A stretch of 64,000 nt of DNA from Vibrio tubiashii (GCF_028551255.1 NZ_CP117029.1:3100001-3164000), one strand, 5' to 3'. Shown: positions 17,103 through 30,792, numbered from the stretch's first letter. Numbers and translations are program-made. Notes: generated from the sequence alone by a model not told the origin.

Positions 17103-19631
17103 CTAGGCGTTAACGATTTTGCTCGGTCTTGAGTAACTTGCTCCATCATTACGATACGGAACAATGTAAGACTCATCATCTTCAGGGTGAACAATCTGAT
17201 AATACTGCGGTAAGTTGAAGTTAATCAGCTTAGAAGACAATGGATTCTCATCTTGTACCGAGGTGTAGAAACTATTCACACTCGCGATCATCTCGTCTTT
17301 CTCACCTTTGAACTGATGGTAGACTTCAACGCGATTCGCTTCATCCAGTACATAGATATTAAAGCCTTGCTCACTGTCTTCGAAGAAGAACTGGATCAGG
17401 CCCTCACTGGCAAACCCATCAACAATTTCTGGTAACTGGTAATCTTGCTCTTTATCAAGCATTAGCAGCGGTGAACCCTTCAACTTATTGGTTGAGATAC
17501 TGCGATAGAAGTCGACTGAGTTTTCCAGCATTTGTACCGAAACACCGCGACGCTCAAAGAACAAACCATATGTTTGCTGACCAATACGCAAAGCTTTAAA
17601 GCGGCGGCGCTTTTCTTGCTCAACAGGTTTTAAGCGTAAATCAATACACTCAGCAAGAAGCTGATACACCATATTACGCATCACACCACGCAGGTTTTTG
17701 CTGTAACAGAACACATCAACTGACTCTGGCGGAATCGCATCTTGGTGCATTTTACCTAGCACCGTTTTCAAGGCATCCAGCATTGCGGTTTCGCCTTTAA
17801 AATGCAGAGTACGCACTTCATGCCAAGAGTTACGATAAACCAAGTCGACACTACCGACTAAACACTTCTGCTCTGAACCAAAACTAAAAATATCGGTCGT
17901 TTTAGGATCAAGCTTAAGTGACTTGCCGCTCAACTCCGACGTTGGATCATTCTCGAAGTTGATAAACATCGCTAACTGGCTAATCTCACACGGGCTAGCT
18001 AGTGCCTGCATCGTCGGTCGACGCTTACGCAGTGAGAAGGTATTACGCAAATCACTCACCATCTGATAGAACTTGTCGATATCAAGATGCGCATCGCGGA
18101 TAACAGAATGCAATCGAGTCGATTCAGTGATTAGGCCGTTAAAGAAAGACCAAGCAACAAGCTTACTGAGATATTCGTTGTGCTCTAATGGCGCCTGACC
18201 AAGAATACGGTGTGGCGTAAGAGGTTGCTTATACAGATACCAGCCAGACTGGTTAGTACGCCCGGGTCTCACTTCAATAAATGTTAAATCTGACTCGTGC
18301 AAATCAGGTGAAATCTGCGGGTTGAGCAGTGTCACCTTACCGGGCAGGACTTCAAATGCTGCATATAACTTACGCGCTAAAATACTGATGTCTTGCGGGC
18401 TGATCGCCGAAGTAATGTCATTACGACGTGCAAACTGAATCAAGTTACGGTAGCTCTGCATCAAGGCATCAAGTAACGCATGATGTACCACTTTTACTTG
18501 TTCCACTTTCCAATTACGGCGGTCATCAAGTTCAGCGATCACTGAGCTATCCCAATCCCACTTCTGCACCATGTCAGAGAGTGCTTCACGTCGCCAAGCA
18601 ACAGAGCCGACACTTGGCTCACGAGAGAGCTTTTCGTGCGTTTTAAGATAAAAACAACGACGCACAAGATCTAAGCGAGTGGTGTCACCAATACGCTCTA
18701 AATAACGAGTGACTTTTTCAAGCATCAGATAATACGCATCCATACCATAAAGGTCTGGCTCATGCGCAAAGAAGCGGCGCTTAGTATCTAGGCTGAGAAG
18801 TTGAGTGTTAGGGTACTCCCACGAATAAGCTTCAAGTAGGATGGCTTTTAAAACTGACTTATAGGGCGAGTCAATACTCTTGTATAGCTGCCATAAGTTA
18901 GAGCCAAAATATTCCTCTGCAGGGATTCGATTAAGCTGACCGAAATCGATCCATTTAGAACAATCGATATAACCTTTGCCACAGAGGTCTTTCACGTATT
19001 CGTCGTAGCACTCTTCCATTTCAGGAGGAACAATTTGCCACAGTAGACGTTGACCGGCGAGACGCACTGCGCTGCGATAGAACTCGTCGAGCAGCAGTAA
19101 GTGTTGAGATGAACCACAATTATCACCCGTCATCTCTTCTGAGTGATTTGAACGGAATCGCTCTTCATCCATTAAGAAGAAATTAGCTTCCACACCCTGC
19201 GTTTGAGCCCAATCGGTGATCAACAAACATTTGTTAGTAAGACTTTCACGTTCGTCACAACTCATGCTTGGCGAAACGCACACCCAGATATCTAGATCAC
19301 TGGAAGTACTTTGACCAATCGAAGAAGTACTGCCCATAGTGTACAGACCCAAGATCGCTGGGTTGTCACTGGTAGTAAGCGGCTGACCAATCGTTAGCTC
19401 AGTATCTTCAACAAACTGTTGCTGGATGTCATTCAATTCAAACTCGCGAACACCGAATGGTACTTGCGCGTCGAAATAACCAGGGATAACTGGATGATTG
19501 AAATGAAGCAGTGTTGGGATTAGATGGAACACACGCTGACTTGGCAAATCCATAAGAGCCAGCGCACGCTCAACACGTTGCTGGTTTAGGTTATCAAGTC
19601 TTTTAATTAGCGTCTTGGTGTAAGCCTGCAA
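17103..19631 (-). CDS. cyaA: Class I adenylate cyclase
   Basis: An 842-residue class I cyclase that makes cAMP for CRP signalling. The N-terminal catalytic domain has the nucleotidyltransferase motif GSTSSIGQSTSSDLDIWV with Asp112 and Asp114; the C-terminal half is the regulatory part that responds to the PTS protein EIIA-Glc. Length is usual for the family. It converges with cyaY. A CRP-like site 65-86 bp upstream of the start suggests feedback repression as in E. coli. Confidence 0.96.
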   Translation of the reverse strand: MQAYTKTLIKRLDNLNQQRVERALALMDLPSQRVFHLIPTLLHFNHPVIPGYFDAQVPFGVREFELNDIQQQFVEDTELTIGQPLTTSDNPAILGLYTMGSTSSIGQSTSSDLDIWVCVSPSMSCDERESLTNKCLLITDWAQTQGVEANFFLMDEERFRSNHSEEMTGDNCGSSQHLLLLDEFYRSAVRLAGQRLLWQIVPPEMEECYDEYVKDLCGKGYIDCSKWIDFGQLNRIPAEEYFGSNLWQLYKSIDSPYKSVLKAILLEAYSWEYPNTQLLSLDTKRRFFAHEPDLYGMDAYYLMLEKVTRYLERIGDTTRLDLVRRCFYLKTHEKLSREPSVGSVAWRREALSDMVQKWDWDSSVIAELDDRRNWKVEQVKVVHHALLDALMQSYRNLIQFARRNDITSAISPQDISILARKLYAAFEVLPGKVTLLNPQISPDLHESDLTFIEVRPGRTNQSGWYLYKQPLTPHRILGQAPLEHNEYLSKLVAWSFFNGLITESTRLHSVIRDAHLDIDKFYQMVSDLRNTFSLRKRRPTMQALASPCEISQLAMFINFENDPTSELSGKSLKLDPKTTDIFSFGSEQKCLVGSVDLVYRNSWHEVRTLHFKGETAMLDALKTVLGKMHQDAIPPESVDVFCYSKNLRGVMRNMVYQLLAECIDLRLKPVEQEKRRRFKALRIGQQTYGLFFERRGVSVQMLENSVDFYRSISTNKLKGSPLLMLDKEQDYQLPEIVDGFASEGLIQFFFEDSEQGFNIYVLDEANRVEVYHQFKGEKDEMIASVNSFYTSVQDENPLSSKLINFNLPQYYQIVHPEDDESYIVPYRNDGASYSRPSKIVNA

Positions 19632-19966
19632 GGGGGTTTCCTTGGTTCATATCCTAGATGGCACTTTGACTATTAATTGTTCTAAAGCACCAACAAAACG
19701 TGATCAATCTATCACTTTTCTTTGAGTTGGTAAAGAAATGTACGATCGATTCGACACAATTTTGCCCATCCGAAGTTGTCGCTCTTAGTGTGGTACGTAA
19801 CTTCTATTAATAATAATAGCCTATTTTACAAACGAGACCTTAGTCACACTCTTTTAATCATTTTGTGCTAGCAAACACCTAAGCCTCATGCGGGCGAATA
19901 AGCAATAATACTTTTCTAGCTGACAATGGTAGGATTAAGCCATTATTTTGTTATCTGCAGAACACT
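19632..19966. other. Divergent cyaA-hemC intergenic region
   Basis: A 335-bp AT-rich gap between the divergent starts of cyaA and hemC. It holds the cyaA CRP-like site at its left end, an AT-rich stretch near 19806-19830 and presumably the hemCDXY promoter close to 19900-19960. No coding sequence or RNA gene is apparent. Confidence 0.6.
19696..19717 (-). promoter_or_regulatory. Candidate CRP site of cyaA
   Basis: On the minus strand the sequence contains ATTGATCACGTTTT, identical over 14 bases to the CRP operator region I recall from the E. coli cyaA P2 promoter. It fits the CRP pattern poorly on the left half and well on the right half (TCACG). Confidence 0.5.
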
Positions 19967-20905
19967 ATGACTCAACAAACTCCAATTCGAATTGCGACGC
20001 GCAAAAGCCCTCTTGCCCTTTGGCAAGCTCACTATGTTAAAGACGCTTTAATGGCTGCTCACCCTGGTTTAGAAGTTGAGCTAGTGACGATGGTAACCAA
20101 AGGCGACATCATCCTAGATACACCTTTAGCAAAGGTGGGTGGTAAAGGCTTGTTCGTTAAAGAACTAGAAGTGGCTATGTTAGAAGGACGCGCCGACCTT
20201 GCCGTTCATTCAATGAAAGATGTCCCTGTCGATTTCCCTGAAGGTCTTGGTCTGGTGACGATCTGTGAACGTGAAGATCCTCGCGACGCTTTCGTTTCAA
20301 ATACCTATAACAATATTGATCAGCTGCCTCAGGGTGCCGTAGTAGGTACTTGCAGCTTACGCCGTCAATGTCAGATAAAAGAATCTCGCCCAGACTTAGT
20401 GATCAAAGAGCTACGCGGCAATGTAGGCACTCGACTAGGTAAACTAGACGCAGGCGAATACGATGCCATTATTCTTGCTGCCGCTGGCTTGAAGCGCCTT
20501 GAGCTAGAAGAGCGCATCAAGAGCTTTATCGAACCAGAACAATCTCTACCGGCTGTAGGACAAGGGGCTGTAGGTATTGAATGTCGTCTTGATGACGAAC
20601 GCCTAATTAAGTTACTAGAACCACTCAACCACAAAGAAACCGCCGATCGCGTACTGTGTGAGCGTGCAATGAACCTCACTCTAGAGGGCGGCTGTCAGGT
20701 ACCGATTGGTAGTTACTCTCTAATTGATGGCGACAACATATGGTTACGTGCTCTAGTCGGCGAACCTGATGGTTCAAAGATCGTTCGTGGTGAGATTCGT
20801 GGCTCTCGTACTGATGCTGAAGCTCTAGGTATTGAGCTTGCCAACCAGCTACTCGACCAAGGTGCGAAAGAGATCTTAACCAAGCTATACGCTGAGCACG
20901 AGTAA
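19967..20905 (+). CDS. hemC: Porphobilinogen deaminase (hydroxymethylbilane synthase)
   Basis: A 312-residue enzyme that polymerises four porphobilinogens to hydroxymethylbilane. The dipyrromethane cofactor is attached to Cys243 in [10 protein letters not shown]; the catalytic Asp85 lies in HSMKDVP. It begins [21 protein letters not shown], the usual start. First gene of hemC-hemD-hemX-hemY with 6-bp spacing to hemD. Confidence 0.96.
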   Translation: MTQQTPIRIATRKSPLALWQAHYVKDALMAAHPGLEVELVTMVTKGDIILDTPLAKVGGKGLFVKELEVAMLEGRADLAVHSMKDVPVDFPEGLGLVTICEREDPRDAFVSNTYNNIDQLPQGAVVGTCSLRRQCQIKESRPDLVIKELRGNVGTRLGKLDAGEYDAIILAAAGLKRLELEERIKSFIEPEQSLPAVGQGAVGIECRLDDERLIKLLEPLNHKETADRVLCERAMNLTLEGGCQVPIGSYSLIDGDNIWLRALVGEPDGSKIVRGEIRGSRTDAEALGIELANQLLDQGAKEILTKLYAEHE

Positions 20906-20911
20906 CACCTT

Positions 20912-21652
20912 ATGGCAGTACTGGTCACTCGGCCGGGACAACAAGGCCGCTCGCTATGTAACAAGCTGTCAGAGGTTGGTATAGAAAGCTATCACCAACC
21001 TTTGATCGACATTCAGCCCGGAGAGCAACTCGAAGGGCTGGAAACGTCCATTTCTCATTTCGATATTATCATCGCCGTCAGTCAGCATGCGGTGACATCT
21101 ACCGATAGATACCTGCAAAAACTTGAGCAAAGTTGGCCCAATGGCACGACCTATCTTGCCGTTGGTCAAAAAACTGCACACGTTTTAAGCAAAGCAACCC
21201 GACAAACAGTACACTACCCAGAAGTCAGTGATAGTGAACATCTGCTACTACAGGACTCCTTACTCTCTATCGCCAACAAAAAGATCCTGATTCTGCGTGG
21301 CAATGGAGGGCGAGAGTTGATATTCGATACTCTAGTCGCCCGTGGCGCTCAAGTTGAATATCGCGAGGTGTACAAACGAGAAAACCTAGCTTTCCGCTCA
21401 GATTTGCTCGTACCTATCTGGCAAAATGAAAAAATAACTCAATTAGTCATCACCAGTTCAGGTCAGCTTAGTTACTTTGTTTCTCAACTAACTGAAGAGC
21501 ATAAGGCCTGGCTGTTTACGCTCCATCTGTATGTACCCAGTGAGCGGATAGCGCAACAAGCACGAGAAGTCGGTTTTAAAGTTGTTACCAACACCTTCAG
21601 TGCCTCTAATAAAGTATTACTGGCTGCTCTCCGGCCAAGTGAAACAGGATAA
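20912..21652 (+). CDS. hemD: Uroporphyrinogen-III synthase
   Basis: A 246-residue enzyme that cyclises and inverts ring D of hydroxymethylbilane. It starts MAVLVTRPGQQG and keeps ILRGNGGRELI and the VITSSGQLSYF segment expected of the poorly conserved HemD family. Position directly after hemC and before hemX confirms the assignment. Confidence 0.93.
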   Translation: MAVLVTRPGQQGRSLCNKLSEVGIESYHQPLIDIQPGEQLEGLETSISHFDIIIAVSQHAVTSTDRYLQKLEQSWPNGTTYLAVGQKTAHVLSKATRQTVHYPEVSDSEHLLLQDSLLSIANKKILILRGNGGRELIFDTLVARGAQVEYREVYKRENLAFRSDLLVPIWQNEKITQLVITSSGQLSYFVSQLTEEHKAWLFTLHLYVPSERIAQQAREVGFKVVTNTFSASNKVLLAALRPSETG

Positions 21653-21658
21653 TAAGTA

Positions 21659-22873
21659 ATGACCAAAAAAAATAACAACGATAACAATACCCCTGACCAA
21701 GAAAAAAAATCGGCAGAGGAAGTAAGCAAAGCAACAAACGCGTCTGATACTACTGAAACAAAAGCGGAACAACCGGCCGTTGAGCAAGCCTCTCAGCCTG
21801 AAACCAAACCCACTACAAACAAACAACCCGAGTTTGAAGAGAAGCAAGGCAAACGCGGTGTAAAACTTGGCACTATCGCCATTGTCATCTCTTTGTTGAT
21901 AGGTGGTGGTCTCACTTTCCAAATGCAGCAAAAGAATGCTCAATATCAAGCGCAGATAGATGCTCTTCAAGCTCAGCTAAAGCAAACTCAAACCAGTGTT
22001 CAGTCAGAACTCGATTCGACCAAGCAGCAAGCTATTGCCAAAGCAACAGAAATTACCCACCGTGCTGAAACCGTTCTTGAGCAGCAGCAGAAAAGCATCG
22101 AGAGCCTACAAGTCGCGGTAGCTGACGTGAAAGGTCGCCGACCAAATGACTGGCTGCTCGCTGAAGCCGATTACTTAGTCAAGCTAGCGGGTAGAAAACT
22201 GTTCTTAGAGCACGATGCCGTTAGTGCGACCAAACTGATGGAAAGTGCAGACCAAAGAATTGCGGCGCTTAATGACCCAAGCCTAGTGCCTTTGCGTAAA
22301 TCTATGGCTAACGACATCACTAAACTAAAAACGGTTCCCCTGATCGACAGAGAAGGCTTAGTGCTGCGCATCACTTCACTGCAACAGCAAGTGGATAGCC
22401 TGCCATTAGCCAATGCACTATTACCAGAAGCACAGCAAATTGAAAAACAGGTTGTTTCTGAAGATGTAAACGACTGGCAAAATAACTTAATGACGTCTCT
22501 AAAAGATTTCTCAGAGAACTTCATTACGTTTAGAACTCGTGATGGCAATGTCATCCCACTACTTTCTCCGCAGCAACACTTTTACCTGAAAGAGAACATT
22601 AAAGCTAAGCTAGAGACTGCAATTAAAGCTGTTTACGTCGAGCAGCAAGATATCTATAGCACGGCATTAACGACTGCGGATAAATGGTCAGCGACCTTCT
22701 TTAACCAAGATTCTAATGAAGTGAAAGAGTTCAATAAGGCGCTTGAACTGTTAAGCAAACAGAAGGTGCAAGTTGAGTATCCAGTTAAGCTGGAAACACA
22801 GCAGCAGCTCTCTGATGTGATTCGTGACCGCTTACGCCGAGAAGTCACCACCCTAGTGACGGAGGAAAACTAA
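21659..22873 (+). CDS. hemX: HemX membrane protein
   Basis: A 404-residue protein with a charged, Glu/Lys/Thr-rich cytosolic N-terminus (1-70), one transmembrane helix near 72-90 (LGTIAIVISLLIGGGLTFQ), a coiled coil at about 92-150 and a large periplasmic domain. It was once labelled a uroporphyrinogen-III methyltransferase, but it has no SAM-binding motif and that activity is not supported. It overlaps hemY by one base. Confidence 0.9.
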   Translation: MTKKNNNDNNTPDQEKKSAEEVSKATNASDTTETKAEQPAVEQASQPETKPTTNKQPEFEEKQGKRGVKLGTIAIVISLLIGGGLTFQMQQKNAQYQAQIDALQAQLKQTQTSVQSELDSTKQQAIAKATEITHRAETVLEQQQKSIESLQVAVADVKGRRPNDWLLAEADYLVKLAGRKLFLEHDAVSATKLMESADQRIAALNDPSLVPLRKSMANDITKLKTVPLIDREGLVLRITSLQQQVDSLPLANALLPEAQQIEKQVVSEDVNDWQNNLMTSLKDFSENFITFRTRDGNVIPLLSPQQHFYLKENIKAKLETAIKAVYVEQQDIYSTALTTADKWSATFFNQDSNEVKEFNKALELLSKQKVQVEYPVKLETQQQLSDVIRDRLRREVTTLVTEEN

Positions 22874-24060
22874 TGTTTCGAATTATTTTCCTCTTTGTCG
22901 TTCTTGGCTTAGGTCTGTTTGCCGGGACTCAATACGCAGGCCAACAAGGCTATGTATTAATCTCGGTGGCAAATAAAACCATTGAGATGAGCGTTACGAC
23001 TCTGGTTATCTTTGTTATCGCCGCACTCGCCGCTCTATTTGGTCTAGAGTTCTTGATTAAACGAGCACTTAGCGCGAGTTCAGCAACATGGAACTGGTTC
23101 AGCGTGCGTAAAATGCGCCGCTCACGCCGTTATACTAATGAAGGCATCATCAAGTTGTTAGAAGGTGACTTCAAACTGGCAGAGAAAAAAGTCACTCGCT
23201 GGGCAAACCATCACGACATGCCACTACTCTGTTACCTAGTCGCATCGGAGGCGGCGCAAGGTATGGGTAACAACCAACAGCGTGACCATTACCTAGAATT
23301 AGCTTCTCAGCAAGAAAATTCACAGTTAGCCGTAGAGCTTACCCGCGCTAAACAGCAGATCCGTGATGCTAACTACAACGATGCGTTCGATACGCTCTCG
23401 AACATAAAGGGCAGCTATCCCAATAACGCCATTGTCTTGAACCTTCTTAAGCAAGTGTATATTGAGCTAAAGCTATGGCAGCCACTGTTAGATCTTCTGC
23501 CTAAGTTAGTCAAAAACAAAATTGTCTCTAAAGAAGAGCAAGAGCCACTGATGCAACGCGCACAATGCGGTCTGCTAAGCGATGTAGCAGAGCAGAAAGG
23601 CAGTGAAGGTCTCATTGCCCACTGGAATGCATTACCACGTAAGGCGAAAGTAGATGCTCACCTTGTTGAGTGTTTTGCTAAACAGCTGATCTCGCGCCAA
23701 GCAGATAATGAAGCGTTTACTTTAATCAAAGAAACACTTAAAAAGCACCCTAACTCTGATCTCTACGCCCTATTGCCAGAACTTAAGCTTGCCGATAATC
23801 ACCCAGTAGTGACTTTCCTAGAAGGCGCTCTACGTAAAGACGCGAATAATGCAGAAGCACACAGCGCCATCGCTCAGTTCCATTTACGCAATGAAGAATG
23901 GAGTGAGGCTCAGCAGCACCTAGAGAAGGCACTATCTGTACGCTCTAATGTTTCCGACTACGGTTACCTGTCTGACGCACTAGAGAAGCAGAACCTAACT
24001 AAAGCAGCTCATGAGGTGTCTAAGAAAGCACTTACGCTTATCAAAGAACCTGCTGCTTAG
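22873..24060 (+). CDS. hemY: HemY, TPR membrane protein of haem operon
   Basis: A 395-residue protein with two N-terminal hydrophobic helices (about 1-25 and 40-65) followed by TPR-like helical repeats to the C-terminus. It is not the protoporphyrinogen oxidase of Bacillus that has the same symbol. It may organise haem synthesis at the membrane. Last gene of the hem operon, followed by a strong terminator. Confidence 0.9.
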   Translation: MFRIIFLFVVLGLGLFAGTQYAGQQGYVLISVANKTIEMSVTTLVIFVIAALAALFGLEFLIKRALSASSATWNWFSVRKMRRSRRYTNEGIIKLLEGDFKLAEKKVTRWANHHDMPLLCYLVASEAAQGMGNNQQRDHYLELASQQENSQLAVELTRAKQQIRDANYNDAFDTLSNIKGSYPNNAIVLNLLKQVYIELKLWQPLLDLLPKLVKNKIVSKEEQEPLMQRAQCGLLSDVAEQKGSEGLIAHWNALPRKAKVDAHLVECFAKQLISRQADNEAFTLIKETLKKHPNSDLYALLPELKLADNHPVVTFLEGALRKDANNAEAHSAIAQFHLRNEEWSEAQQHLEKALSVRSNVSDYGYLSDALEKQNLTKAAHEVSKKALTLIKEPAA

Positions 24061-24098
24061 TGGGTGAATAAGAGCTAAGTAAGCTTTGAAATAACAAC

Positions 24099-24141
24099 GA
24101 CCCTCAATTATCGCATCAGCCGATATTGAGGGTCTTTTTTT
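24099..24141 (+). terminator. Intrinsic terminator of hemCDXY
   Basis: Stem GACCCTCAAT / ATTGAGGGTC with TATCG/CGAT able to extend it, then seven T residues, 38 bp after hemY. Confidence 0.88.
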
Positions 24142-24218
24142 ATCTGTACTATTTGTTCAGCTTGAGTTAATAAGGAATGCCATACCATTAAGCCATCATA
24201 ATTATGAGGTTTAATCAT

Positions 24219-24548
24219 ATGAACAAATTAGCTCTTATTCCGCTGCTATCAATCTCTGCCATTTCTTTCGCACACGCTAACACCATCGATATAGAGAAAG
24301 GCGAGAATAACTATAAAACCCTGTGTATCTCATGCCATGGTGAAAAAGGACATGGTGAAGGTATAGCTGGAAAAGCATTAGCAGAGCAGCCTTCCAACAT
24401 CTATGCAGGCCTGAATTCATGGTTTGAAACAGAGGCCGAGCTGATTGACACCGTTCTGAATGGTAATGAAGGCATGCCAGCATGGAGCGCAGTTTTGACA
24501 GAGCAAGATGTAAAAGGGATCTTCGCCTACATCAATAAGGTCAACGAG
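24219..24548 (+). CDS. Small periplasmic cytochrome c
   Basis: A 110-residue single-haem class I cytochrome c. A signal peptide ends after AHA (residue 20), the haem site is CISCH with Cys36, Cys39 and His40, and the distal ligand is probably Met86 in GMPAWS. I chose the ATG at 24219 because GAGG lies 8-9 bases upstream; the ATG at 24204 has no ribosome site and would put charged residues before the signal. It is monocistronic. It resembles cytochrome c5/c553-like electron carriers; the partner is unknown. The stop codon is TAA at 24549-24551. Confidence 0.87.
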
Positions 24549-24638
24549 TAAGCGAGTTCGGTAGCGAGTCTCGAATGCTGTGTAGAAGCACGAGCAGATT
24601 GTCGAGGCTTGGCAACATCTTTCTATGGATGATGGATA

Positions 24639-24661
24639 CGGGAACGGACTTCGTCCTACGG
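24639..24661 (-). repeat. REP-like palindrome, copy 1
   Basis: GGAC/TTC/GTCC mini-hairpin followed on the minus strand by GTTCCCG. The same core recurs at 24973 and 24999 in the opposite orientation. These short imperfect palindromes look like Vibrio REP-type extragenic repeats. Confidence 0.55.
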
Positions 24662-24882
24662 AAAACTGGAAAACTGGAAAACTGGAAAACTGGAAAACTG
24701 GAAAACTGGAAAACTGGAAAACTGGAAAACTGGAAAACTGGAAAACTGGAAAACTGGAAAACTGGAAAACTGGAAAACTGGACTGGAAAACTGGAAAACT
24801 GGAAAACTGGAAAACTGGAAAACTGGAAAACTGGAAAACTGGAAAACTGGAAAACTGGAAAACTGGAAAACTGGAAAACTGG
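24660..24882. repeat. 8-bp tandem repeat (minisatellite), about 28 units
   Basis: A perfect tandem array of GGAAAACT over 223 bp: 27 full units plus one shortened 5-bp unit (GGACT) at about 24780. A 12-bp direct copy of TGGATGATGGAT lies at each end (24626-24637 and 24880-24891). Translation of any frame yields an 8-residue repeat, but no start or ribosome site supports a protein. Perfect units suggest recent slippage expansion. Confidence 0.95.
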
Positions 24883-24972
24883 ATGATGGATGTGTGTCTT
24901 CTAGGGGGCAAGGTCTGTCAACACCTTCTAAACTATATCGGCTCTATCAACTTAATTTCAACCCTCACCTCT

Positions 24973-24994
24973 CGTAGGGCGAAGCCCGATCCCG
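24973..24994 (+). repeat. REP-like palindrome, copy 2
   Basis: GTAGGGCGAAGCCCGATCCC: the stem GGGC/GCCC has compensatory changes against copies 1 and 3 (GGAC/GTCC), which supports a structured repeat. Confidence 0.55.
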
Positions 24995-24998
24995 ATTC

Positions 24999-25018
24999 TA
25001 GAGGACGAAGTCCGTTCC
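24999..25018 (+). repeat. REP-like palindrome, copy 3
   Basis: GAGGACGAAGTCCGTTCC, nearly identical to the complement of copy 1 and 4 bp from copy 2. Confidence 0.55.
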
Positions 25019-25039
25019 AGTTCTCCTATACGCAGATAC

Positions 25040-25069
25040 AAAAAGACCCCAGCATTTCTGCTGAGGTCT
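25040..25069 (-). terminator. Terminator of the left rRNA operon
   Basis: On the minus strand: stem AGACCTCAGCA / TGCTGGGGTCT followed by a T-run, 9 bp after tRNA-Asp. It ends the 16S-tRNA-23S-5S-tRNA-Asp transcript. Confidence 0.9.
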
Positions 25070-25077
25070 AGAATAAG

Positions 25078-25154
25078 TGGCGGAGCGGACGGGACTCGAA
25101 CCCGCGACCCCCGGCGTGACAGGCCGGTATTCTAACCAACTGAACTACCGCTCC
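25078..25154 (-). tRNA. tRNA-Asp (GTC)
   Basis: A 77-nt cloverleaf including encoded CCA; anticodon loop CTGTCAC with GTC, acceptor GGAGCGG/CCGCTCC, T-loop GGTTCGAGTCC. It is the distal tRNA of the left rRNA operon, 29 bp after 5S. Confidence 0.97.
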
Positions 25155-25183
25155 GCACTGGTTAGACTCTAAGTCTAAATTTA

Positions 25184-25303
25184 AAGCCTGGCGATGTCCT
25201 ACTCTCACATGGGGAAGCCCCACACTACCATCGGCGCTAATTCGTTTCACTTCTGAGTTCGGCATGGAATCAGGTGGGTCCAAATCGCTATGGTCGCCAA
25301 GCA
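25184..25303 (-). rRNA. rrf: 5S rRNA (left operon)
   Basis: A 120-nt gene beginning TGCTTGGCGACCATAGCG and ending CGCCAGGCTT on the minus strand. Identical by eye to the other 5S copy in the window. Confidence 0.96.
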
Positions 25304-25391
25304 AATTCTTAATTCGGAAAACTGATTAAAAGTCTAAATACACATTCAAAGTTCTTGCTTTGAGTCCATCAAAACCCTTTGGGTGTTGTAT

Positions 25392-28276
<2,885 letters not shown>

Positions 28277-28607
28277 ATACAACCCCAAAGGGTCTTTGTT
28301 AAACAACCAAAGTTGTCTGCATTTTTATACATGTGCAGACACGATTTTGCCGGACTCAAATTTCCAAGAACACTTGAATGTGTGTTGGTACCTAAAACAT
28401 AGTTTTAGGATTTGAGAACTTTTAATTGAATAACAACGCATCTCAAAGAGATGGGGATTGTTGTTATTCGTCAGCTTTCCAAATTGTTAAAGAGCATGTT
28501 TCTTCACAAGGAAGTACATTTTCTAAAGACTTTCGGCGTCGAAAATACCAACCACATACTCGTTACTGAAGTGGTTTGGAAATCCTAATCCAAAAATACT
28601 TAGAGAA
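28277..28607 (-). other. tRNA-Val to 23S spacer (left operon)
   Basis: A 331-bp internal transcribed spacer. It holds a BoxA antitermination site (TGCTCTTTAACAATTT on the minus strand, 28481-28496) and the hairpin-forming CATCTCTTTGAGATG near 28438-28453, plus sequences flanking 23S that form the RNase III processing stem. No gene is seen. Confidence 0.8.
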
Positions 28608-28683
28608 TGGTGGGCGATACCGGGCTCGAACCAGTGACCCCCTGCTTGTAAGGCAGGTGCTCTCCCAACTGAGCTAATCGCCC
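28608..28683 (-). tRNA. tRNA-Val (TAC)
   Basis: 76-nt cloverleaf with encoded CCA; anticodon stem-loop CTGCCTTACAAGCAG gives TAC. Third tRNA of the left operon spacer. Confidence 0.97.
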
Positions 28684-28713
28684 ACATAAGTTTTAATTCT
28701 TCGTGGAGAAGAA

Positions 28714-28789
28714 TGGTGGGTCGTGCAGGATTCGAACCTGCGACCAATTGATTAAAAGTCAACTGCTCTACCAACTGAGCTAACGACCC
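28714..28789 (-). tRNA. tRNA-Lys (TTT)
   Basis: 76-nt cloverleaf with encoded CCA; anticodon stem-loop TTGACTTTTAATCAA gives TTT. Second tRNA of the left operon spacer. Confidence 0.97.
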
Positions 28790-28791
28790 AA

Positions 28792-28867
28792 TGGTATCCC
28801 GTAGGGGAGTCGAACCCCTGTTACCGCCGTGAAAGGGCGGTGTCCTAGGCCTCTAGACGAACGGGAC
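28792..28867 (-). tRNA. tRNA-Glu (TTC)
   Basis: 76-nt cloverleaf with encoded CCA; anticodon stem-loop CCGCCCTTTCACGGCGG gives TTC. First tRNA after 16S in the left operon. The terminal acceptor pair is G-T, where E. coli has G-C. Confidence 0.96.
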
Positions 28868-28955
28868 ACTAAGTTGAACACCTTGGGGGGTGTTCCATCT
28901 CTTAAACTACATAAACCATCAATCTGTGTGGACACTCATCGCAATAATCATCGTA

Positions 28956-30508
<1,553 letters not shown>

Positions 30509-30727
30509 AAGATTTTGTCGGCTCAATGAATACTGAACATTACATAAGTAATGTTTGAATTGACTGTGCTGAATCCGAAGATTCAATGGTCACTTCGTAT
30601 CATTGAAACCTAATTTGAAACCGAAGTTTCTAATTGGATTATCATCAACGAGTGCCCACACAGATTGATAGGTTTATATTGTTAAAGAGCTTTGCTTTCA
30701 GTGCCTTAGCACTTAAGCAGGACGCGT

Positions 30728-30755
30728 ATAATACGCTATTGACTCGGTAAGTCAA
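30728..30755 (-). promoter_or_regulatory. Promoter of the left rRNA operon
   Basis: Minus-strand -35 TTGACT (30750-30755), 16-bp spacer, -10 TATTAT (30728-30733), then the GC-rich discriminator ACGCGTC, as expected for a growth-rate-controlled, ppGpp-sensitive rRNA promoter. One promoter only is seen here. Confidence 0.8.
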
Positions 30756-30792
30756 CATAAAACTCTAAGAAAACTTAAAGATTTATGGTGAC

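Noticed and set aside
24660..24882. Possible CRISPR array
   Set aside because: Units are directly adjacent with no spacers, the unit is only 8 bp, and no cas genes are present.
24417..25071. Long ORFs on both strands across the tandem repeat, coding for KTGKLENW-type or QFSSFPVF-type repeats
   Set aside because: They come from the 8-bp repeat, which has no stop codon in most frames. No ribosome site, no conserved domain and no credible start were seen.
28608..28867. A small protein spanning tRNA-Val and tRNA-Lys
   Set aside because: The three tRNAs form good cloverleaves with CCA ends; the ORF at 28523-28774 merely reads through them.
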